A stretch of 64,000 bases of DNA, from positions 181,000 through 244,999 of the forward strand of contig QLIY01000090.1 in NCBI GenBank assembly GCA_003260075.1, given 5' to 3'. Within the stretch, counting starts at the first letter, position 1, and every line of letters begins with the position of its first letter. The notes beneath the pieces were generated by a model, which was not told where the DNA came from, searched no databases, and was given only the letters and a program-made list of their open reading frames with translations. Below are positions 58,301 to 64,000 of the stretch, piece after piece. The stretch comes from Phallusia mammillata. Lineage: Eukaryota > Chordata > Ascidiacea > Phlebobranchia > Ascidiidae. The translations under genes were made by a program, and so were the position numbers.

Positions 58301-61257
58301 TAAATGATCATGAAAAATATGGTACTGGACTGAACATTTCTCTTTTGACTTGAAATCTGTGACACAATATTATGAAAGTCAAAACTAAGGAACTATCGCA
58401 GCAGTATATAGGCTAAAGTTCGGATTCAAAATATGTTGTTTGTATATAATGGACTGTAGTATTGAATGCTTGTTGGTGGACTGGTTTGCTACTAATACTT
58501 AATTGTTGGAAATTTCTTGGACTCCCGAAAATTCCACAGGTAGGGTTTTCTTTTCTTTGATATTGTATTTACTAAATAATCCAATTTGTGTTTCAAAGAT
58601 TTCATCAACAAATCTTTTTTGCTTAATTTTCTATTTATTTAGCAATTGTAAAAAAATTTAAAATCTTTTTTATCAAACATATTCAAAAGTTGTTAAAATT
58701 GTAGCGTGCATGTATTGTCAAATTATTTGTTGTAAATCACTTCATGGCATGTATTTTTAATTTATCAAACAATTTGGTGTCCACAATTGTTGTCAACATT
58801 TGATGTATATACTTGTTTTGTATCTTTGCAAAAGTGTTGAATCCTTCGTTGATAATGAAAATTTGGTGCCACCCAGGTTCTTTTCAATCTGATTCTTACC
58901 AAACACAACCAATTAATTTGGATTTGGAGGTTGAAAAACCTGCTGAAAGCCAAAATGTTTTGGATGATACTGAAATTGCAAGTGACTATGAACCAGAAAG
59001 CCCAACAAGTAAGCAGTAAACATTTTTTTTTCTTAATATTGTATACATTAGTTATATGGTTTCTAAACAGTTTTTCTTGTCATTTGCTTTTGCTTGCAAC
59101 AATATTCATTATTAAAGAAATACTTACTACAGTTTTTATGATTTGGTTTTAAATGTACTGCATTCAATATATTTTTTGATAGTATTTACTAAACAATTTT
59201 TTTTAAATGTTTTTCTAGGTTTACTATAAAATACAGAGATATGATTTTGTGCCTTGTAAATTTTTGTCCAGATTAAAATACCAGATGACCTACTTTTAAA
59301 ACTATTTGTATCCCGAAAAAAATTGCAGTGGCCTATAATTTAATTGCAAAGAATTGTAAGTTTTAACAGCCCAGCGAAAATTAACAGCACTTCTTATAAA
59401 TACCCCAATTAGGTACTTTAAAGTGCTGTTTGCATCTAAAATCTCAAACAATTGGCTGATAGTTTAATCCTTAACCAAACTACTAACACTTATGTCAAAC
59501 TCCAGGGTTTGGATACTTTTTTTTACTGTGATACCAAAGCACCATGTGTTTTCATTTATGTGTGTCAAAAAATGATTTTCTTTTAATCATGTTGAACATT
59601 TGGTTACAGATAAACAAACATCACTACGTCGTGTTGGAACTGTGAGAAGAAAACAAGGCACAGTAAAAAAAGTAAAATTTCTCTCTGATTATTACAAAGC
59701 CTCTTTAGATGACAACGAACAGCAGGAGCCACAAGACAATGGTAAGTGCCGTGAACACTTGAATTAGAGATTGCATGTTTTCAGCAATTTTGTTGATAAA
59801 AGTGGTTTTAACTAGAGGAGTTTGTTTGTTTCACTTTTTACTATTTGGCAGCTGCTATGTTTATTTTTCCTACGTCCCAACTCTTTCAAACTATAAATTT
59901 TTGTGCTGACTTAATTTATGAATTTCCCCTGGTAAAGGTAAATTTAACTCAGGAAAAGAACCTCTTTCTGAAAATATAGTTTTATTGACCTCCACTTTTT
60001 ACTGTATAAAAAACAACAGTTTTGTTAGTTGTTTTTTAAATTTGGTTTCTTTCAATATTAAACTAATAGGACGTAACGTTGATTGTTTACAATAAAACTG
60101 CTGGATGAGCAATACTTGGTTATATGGGGGGGGGGGTTTCAATATTAAACTAATAGGACGTAATGTTGATTGTTTACAATAAAACTGCTGGATGAGCAAT
60201 ACTTGGTTATATATTAAACAAATGTTTTTTTTTTGCTTTTCCAGTATTTTAGTCACAATTTATGACCTTACTCATTGTACATTTTGGTAAAAATAAATTC
60301 TTCTAGTTGCAGAGCAACTTCAACCTGATGCTGAAATTGCAGAAACCAATATTGTTGCTGAAGAAGCAATGGAGGTTCAAGAAGCTGCCATAGAAATCAA
60401 AGATGTGGTTCCAGAAATGACTGAACATTCATATAAAGGTCTGTATTTGTTTTCTGTAAAACACCAGTAAAAACAATGTTCATTTTAACACTGTGTTGTC
60501 TAACTGTTTGCATCAGTGATTCTTAAAGTTAGCACCACTGCCCCTTGGGGTTTTTGAAAACACTGCTCTATATGAATAAATGCATCTCATGTGAGCTTCA
60601 TTACTAGTGATGGGACGAGTACTCGGTACTCGGTATCGATGGTATCGAACGATTTCAGTGGTATCGATACTCGTACTCGGTATCGACATATTTTGTCTCA
60701 GTTTTCGATACCAACGTACGAGTACCGATGTACACCATAAGATTACGGGCAACTTTATACCAATATTTGATTCGGACAGCACAAAATTTGAAAAAAAGTT
60801 CCTCCAGTTTACGTATATGTTTTTCGCTATCACGTGGAGATTACATTTTTTGGCATGTGTGTGTGTGCACATGTACCCCGACCATGGCAGATAAATTAGC
60901 CAGTGATATACAACTAAGTACAACACAACAATTAAGTACTCGGTATCGGTACTCGCTTCAAAACCTGGTATCGTCCCATCACTATTCATTACATTTGTCA
61001 TGGATGAATAACGCACATTTTGTTTGTTATGCACTGTCAAATGACTATGTAATCCCTTCTTGAAATAACATGAATAGCCATTAGTCTTTCTTACCTATAT
61101 TGAATTTTGAATAATGCCATTAATTTGATTTATTATTCAAAACTACTCCTTTAGATCGAAGTGAAGGTGTCCTAGAACAAGGAGAACCTGAAAGTTTGCC
61201 ACTTGAACCACCAAAAAATCAAGTAAATATAGAAGAATTAGAACAACCACCAATACA

Positions 61258-61325
<68 letters not shown>

Positions 61326-64000
61326 ATAACAGGAATAGCCACTAGTCTTTCTAACCTATGGGCTTTTGAATAATACCATTAATTTGCTTGGCCTTTTGAT
61401 TATTCAAAACTACTTCTTTAGATCAAAGTGAAGGTGTCCTAGAACAAGGAGAACCTGAAATTTTGCCACTTGAACCAGCAAAAAAACAAGTAAATGTAGA
61501 AGAAATAGAGCAACCACCAATACAAACTGAGGTTGAAAGCCAAACTGGAGAGACAGAAGTTGGATATGTTGAAATCATGCAGCCTCTGATTGATGGTTGG
61601 TTAAACTTAAGCAAATTAAGACATCTAAAACATTTTTGGTCTAAAATTCGTTAATTGTTACTGCAACTGTGTTTCTTATATTCCTGTAAAAACGTTTTTT
61701 TTACTTTTAGCAAAAATATTTTGAAATGCCATTGCACCAATGATAAAAAAGAAAATGAAATGCAAATCACCGAAATAAAATTTCATTAGGGGGGGGGGCC
61801 ATGCAGCCTCTGATTGATGGTTGGTTAAACTTAAGCAAATTATTCCATCTGAAACATTTTTGGTCTAAAATTCGTTGATTGTTACTGCAACTGTATTTCT
61901 TATATTGCTGTAATCACGTTTCTTTAACTTTTAGCAAAAATATTTTGAAACGCCATTGCACCAATGATAAAAAAGAAAATGAAATGCAAATCACTGAAAC
62001 AAAATTTCATTCATTAAATAGTTTTAATAAACCTTAAAACTAGTGAGGGGGGGGGGCTCAGCAGTAAAAAACAGTCAACATGGTGTTTGATAGGTGTACG
62101 ACTTTTTAGGGCTTAATACTTATACTTCCAAACACATCCAGTAACATAACTTGCCAATTCAAACATTATGACTTTAAATGTCATCCTGATTGTATTTATT
62201 TCAGCTGCCAATGTTAGCAAACTCCAGCGGAAAGTCAGCAGCAGACGGAAGAAAGTAGTTAAAAAGCAACTGGCGTCTGATGCGGACATTAAAGAGATTT
62301 TTGATGCGGACAAAGAATACGAACTACCTGAAGAAGAGAAAATGGTGACAAAAAAGGATGAAACCAAATCTGGTGGTTACGAAGATCCTGTAAATCGGGA
62401 AACATCTTTGCCAGGTTTGTGCAAATTCGCTGTTTATTGCAACTGTTCTTAGTAGTCAAATTTTTTTAAAAAAACTGTTTTTGTTTTGAGAAGACAACCA
62501 CAAATATCTTGGTCATTTTGTCTCATTTACATCTTGGCAAACTTTTTTCTTTTTACTCATTTACTCTTTTTTTACTCAACTAAGGTATTCTTTTTTACTC
62601 ATAATTAAACTCCAAGTCAGATACACAAAAAGGTCCAAATCCCATATTACAATTATAGGTTCCACTTGATTTTGAACATAAACAACAACTTAGTACCTTG
62701 TTGAAATACAGGCATGTTTCCTAAACAGAAGCACCCTGACAGTATAGTTTTAGTTTTAATTTAGATTTCAAGTTATTTCTTTCCATTACCGAATTATTTT
62801 TCATTGCAAATCCTGCCTTTACAGAAACGACAAATATACCTCAAACAGATATCACAGAATATGCTTCTACTAAGACATTTGCACCTGATGCAAATAATGA
62901 TACAAATGAACCACCTACAGAAAAAACTGGAGATGGGAAAGTCTATACTAAATCGCCAAAATATGGTGGCCATGAAAGTAGGTTGAAATAATAAAATCAG
63001 CTTTTTACAAACCAAGGAATAATTTGTTTGACTGGAACTGGTTTCTGTTTCAAATTTTTTTGCATTTTTTGTGCTGAATTTATCCAAGAATTTTTTGTGG
63101 ATTTTATAATTTTTAGGCTAGTTAATTTAGCTAAACCAAAGCTTCCTAAACTGTTTGGTAGCTATCGCTTTTTGGCATTCATGTAGTTTTTGGTGTTAAA
63201 GATACAATGCATCAGAATAAATGGTCAATGACTTTTCATTTTGAAAAATAGCTCTTTATTTTGAGAAACAATAAATAGTAGGCATAGTAAAGAGATTGAG
63301 AAGCACTGAGCTAAACACTGCTTACATTAAAATTGTTATCTCTCTTGTTTTGCAGTTGGTAGATCACCAAGCAAAATCAAACGTGTCGGGAGCTCTCGTC
63401 GCAAAAAAGTAAAAATAGTCAAAAAGGACACTGGATTTTTTCCTCCTGCATCAAATGAAGATGACCAGAAATCCATGGAGCATGATCAAGCCCAAAAAGT
63501 TGATGATGACTTAGCAAAGGAACATCAAGCCCTTGAAGGGTATAGGGGGGGGGGGGGGGGGGGGGGCCACAATTGATGAGGCAGAAATTTCTAAACTCAT
63601 GGATACTGAAGAAATAATAGAAAAAATGACTGATCAAGCAGGTAAAATTTGTGATGTTTATGAATAATTAGCCTTTTTAGCTGTTTAAAACAAGCAGGAA
63701 AGTATATCTGGCCTTATTTTGTAACATCTTAGTTGATGTAAGATGGACATAAATTCATAACTGGGATCAGCCCTGAAGCGTCTGTGCTGACCAGCGCTCA
63801 CGGCATGCCAGGCCCATTGAAGGCGCCATAACGAATCAGATTTTTCTAGCCCACACCATGCCATATTGTGGTGAATACTTGGTGACCGGCTGATTGGGCA
63901 TGGTACCTTTCATAGGCCTGGCATACTGTGATTAGTTAATATAAATAACAAGAATGTTGTCAACTTAAAAATATTTACATCTTTATTTATTTTGCAGAAG
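48038..64000 (+). CDS. SYTL: synaptotagmin-like protein (Slp), 5' part
   Basis: Rab27-effector-type protein, expected to tether secretory vesicles to the plasma membrane. Exons: 48038-48150, 49227-49387, 50007-50092, 51246-51344, 52620-52657, 52879-52934, 53165-53203, 53270-53332, 55408-55482, 56017-56160, 57364-57654, 58877-59008, 59610-59741, 60307-60438, 61422-61595 (and an extra partial exon 61155-61257), 62205-62414, 62825-62977, 63356-63641 (broken by a G run) and 63998 onward. All have GT-AG junctions and consistent phase. Residues 1-90 match the Slp homology domain: LDLTFLTETERKWIANVLNRD, then RSGEWFYD and ETVRASIR. The FYVE-type zinc finger of Slp3/4/5 is absent, as in Slp1 and Slp2. 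The rest is an acidic linker. The C2 domains that define the family are not in view, so the subtype stays open. Confidence 0.85.
50007..55482 (+). CDS. SYTL: SYTL exons 3-9: proline-rich start and acidic linker
   Basis: Seven short exons (50007-50092, 51246-51344, 52620-52657, 52879-52934, 53165-53203, 53270-53332, 55408-55482). Exon 3 has RRPPLPPPGVLP, a possible SH3 ligand. The others are acidic (ENDEPEAEEQLPYEP, YIDEEEENYSSD). Individual micro-exons rest on splice signals and frame only, so some may be alternative. Confidence 0.7.
50217..50423. mobile_element. pogo/Tigger-like MITE, copy 7
   Basis: cagcaaacctcaggtaatct after TA, to taacccgaggttta. It contains an internal tandem copy of tctgtctgtaccatattt. 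In SYTL intron 3. Confidence 0.6.
50407..50620. repeat. direct repeat around ten G
   Basis: 50407-50507 and 50518-50620, near-identical, G at 50508-50517. It overlaps the end of the MITE. Confidence 0.7.
53333..55407. other. SYTL intron 8, no gene seen
   Basis: About 2 kb. Pogo-like MITE copy 8 lies at 54373-54551 (ends acctcagttaatccgga and taaccaaggtttactg). Otherwise AT-rich with no recognisable content. Confidence 0.6.
55524..55773. mobile_element. MITE with ACCGTATTTTACGGACC ends
   Basis: taccgtattttacggacca at the left and tggtccgtaaaatacggta at the right are a near-perfect inverted pair ending in TA. A ten-base G run at 55725-55734 suggests missing internal sequence. The end type is widespread in animal DNA transposons. 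In SYTL intron 9. Confidence 0.7.
56017..57654 (+). CDS. SYTL: SYTL exons 10-11: basic motif 1 and long acidic exon
   Basis: Exon 10 (56017-56160) carries KRAGSIRRKSTKRDK, the first of four similar basic motifs. Exon 11 (57364-57654) is 97 codons of acidic, Ser-rich sequence with an NPF tripeptide (DESNPFALMD). NPF can bind EH domains; whether it does so here is unknown. Confidence 0.75.
56225..56375. mobile_element. pogo/Tigger-like MITE, copy 9
   Basis: cagtaaaccttgggtaatcc to a decayed right end (atttaactgta). In SYTL intron 10. Confidence 0.5.
56609..56851. mobile_element. hAT-type MITE with perfect 8-bp TSD
   Basis: cagtggttcccaaactg to agtttgggcacccctg; duplication gtttagta perfect at 56601-56608 and 56852-56859. 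In SYTL intron 10. Confidence 0.85.
56968..57290 (+). mobile_element. tRNA-derived SINE, copy 2
   Basis: B box in gggttcaaatcccacc, then the shared body (tttttctagcctatgct, gatggctggtctgcata, ggactggtcccagtt). A 37-bp unit (aatcagtcaggcacgctatg...) is tandemly doubled at about 56994-57069. In SYTL intron 10. Confidence 0.65.
58063..58241. repeat. direct repeat around 13 G
   Basis: 58063-58145 and 58159-58241, near-identical, in SYTL intron 11. Confidence 0.7.
58877..60438 (+). CDS. SYTL: SYTL exons 12-14: three 132-bp exons
   Basis: 58877-59008, 59610-59741 and 60307-60438 are each exactly 132 bp and phase 1. The middle one carries basic motif 2 (RRVGTVRRKQGTVKKVKF), the outer two are acidic. 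KVKF fits the loose RVxF docking pattern of protein phosphatase 1, a weak motif that needs context. Confidence 0.75.
60050..60211. repeat. direct repeat around 11 G
   Basis: 60050-60125 and 60137-60211, near-identical, in SYTL intron 13. Confidence 0.75.
60605..60984. mobile_element. hAT-type MITE with perfect 8-bp TSD
   Basis: tagtgatgggacgagtactc to ggtatcgtcccatcacta. The duplication ttcattac is perfect at 60597-60604 and 60985-60992. Sub-terminal arrays of tactcggtatcg occur at both ends. The frames inside are not genes. Confidence 0.85.
61155..61257 (+). CDS. SYTL: SYTL exon 15a, partial copy running into a G run
   Basis: The acceptor ctttag and 34 codons (DRSEGVLEQGEPESLPLEPP...) match exon 15b but with six amino-acid differences, then stop at a 66-base G run. 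Unlike the CELSR duplicates, the changes are mostly replacing. A real tandem exon is therefore plausible, though a diverged allele is not excluded. Confidence 0.5.
61422..61595 (+). CDS. SYTL: SYTL exon 15b
   Basis: Complete 174-bp exon in frame: DQSEGVLEQGEPEILPLEPA to EVGYVEIMQPLID, acidic. Its right part and the following intron recur at 61800-62014 after another ten-base G run. Confidence 0.75.
61577..62014. repeat. direct repeat around ten G
   Basis: 61577-61788 and 61800-62014, roughly 95% alike, with G at 61789-61798. A further ten-base G run lies at 62047-62056. Confidence 0.7.
62205..63641 (+). CDS. SYTL: SYTL exons 16-18: basic motifs 3 and 4
   Basis: 62205-62414 has SKLQRKVSSRRKKVVKK; 62825-62977 is neutral to acidic; 63356-63641 has SKIKRVGSSRRKKVKIVKK. 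Exon 18 is interrupted by 22 G at 63545-63566. The sequence on each side reads on as acidic coding (HQALEGY, then TIDEAEISKLMDTEEII), but the run breaks the frame count, so bases are missing or wrong there. Exon 19 begins at 63998. Confidence 0.75.
63137..63308. mobile_element. hAT-type MITE with perfect 8-bp TSD
   Basis: caaagcttcctaaactg to gattgagaagcactg, worn ends; duplication agctaaac perfect at 63129-63136 and 63309-63316. It ends about 45 bp before SYTL exon 18. Confidence 0.7.
63745..63945. mobile_element. rearranged SINE, copy 3
   Basis: Starts with the SINE tail in reverse (aactgggatcagccctgaag, gaccagcgctcacggcatgcc), then switches to forward-strand body (tttttctagcccacacc, tggtgaccggctgatt, aggcctggcatactgtga). 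An inversion or nested insertion is likely. In SYTL intron 18. Confidence 0.55.

Noticed and set aside
60513-61063. open frames of 95-175 codons on both strands
   Set aside because: They lie within a hAT MITE, and their length reflects its repeated tactcggtatcg arrays.

Overview
This window looks like nuclear DNA of an invertebrate chordate, most likely an ascidian (Ciona-like). It is AT-rich, with short GT-AG introns, a full animal CELSR/Flamingo gene, a Slp-type Rab effector and many short hAT, pogo/Tigger-like and tRNA-SINE repeats. The animal assignment is secure. The tunicate assignment is inference. Both genes read on the + strand.

Layout. 1-4191 is upstream DNA with one dated hAT MITE and a possible orphan exon. 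4215-37125 holds the complete coding region of a CELSR (Flamingo/Starry night) planar-polarity cadherin: 36 exons that I could join in frame into a 2833-residue protein. Its order is signal peptide, nine cadherin repeats, EGF and laminin-G modules, laminin-type EGF, hormone-receptor motif, GAIN/GPS, seven membrane helices and a short tail. 37126-48037 is intergenic, with the CELSR 3' end, a GC-richer island at 39.5-40.2 kb and a hAT element. 48038 to the right edge holds the first 18 exons, and the start of exon 19, of a synaptotagmin-like (Slp/SYTL) gene. It has an N-terminal Rab27-type binding domain without a zinc finger, then a long acidic linker with recurring basic motifs. The C2 domains expected for the family would lie beyond the window.

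Three things stand out. First, a hAT MITE in CELSR intron 13 carries an inverted copy, about 310 bp, of the exon 25/intron 25 junction of the same gene, including the splice donor. The primary transcript therefore holds a long inverted repeat around exons 14-25. Second, every complete SYTL linker exon from 7 to 17 has a length divisible by three and phase 1 at both ends. Third, about thirty runs of C, then of G, mostly exactly ten long, sit between near-identical direct copies. The base changes once from C to G, between 43.7 and 45.7 kb. These look like gap placeholders between unmerged haplotype contigs in two opposite orientations, so several 'duplicated exons' here are probably alleles and not paralogues.

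The two genes have no evident functional link. CELSR acts at the cell surface in planar polarity and adhesion, while Slp proteins tether Rab27 vesicles to the plasma membrane.
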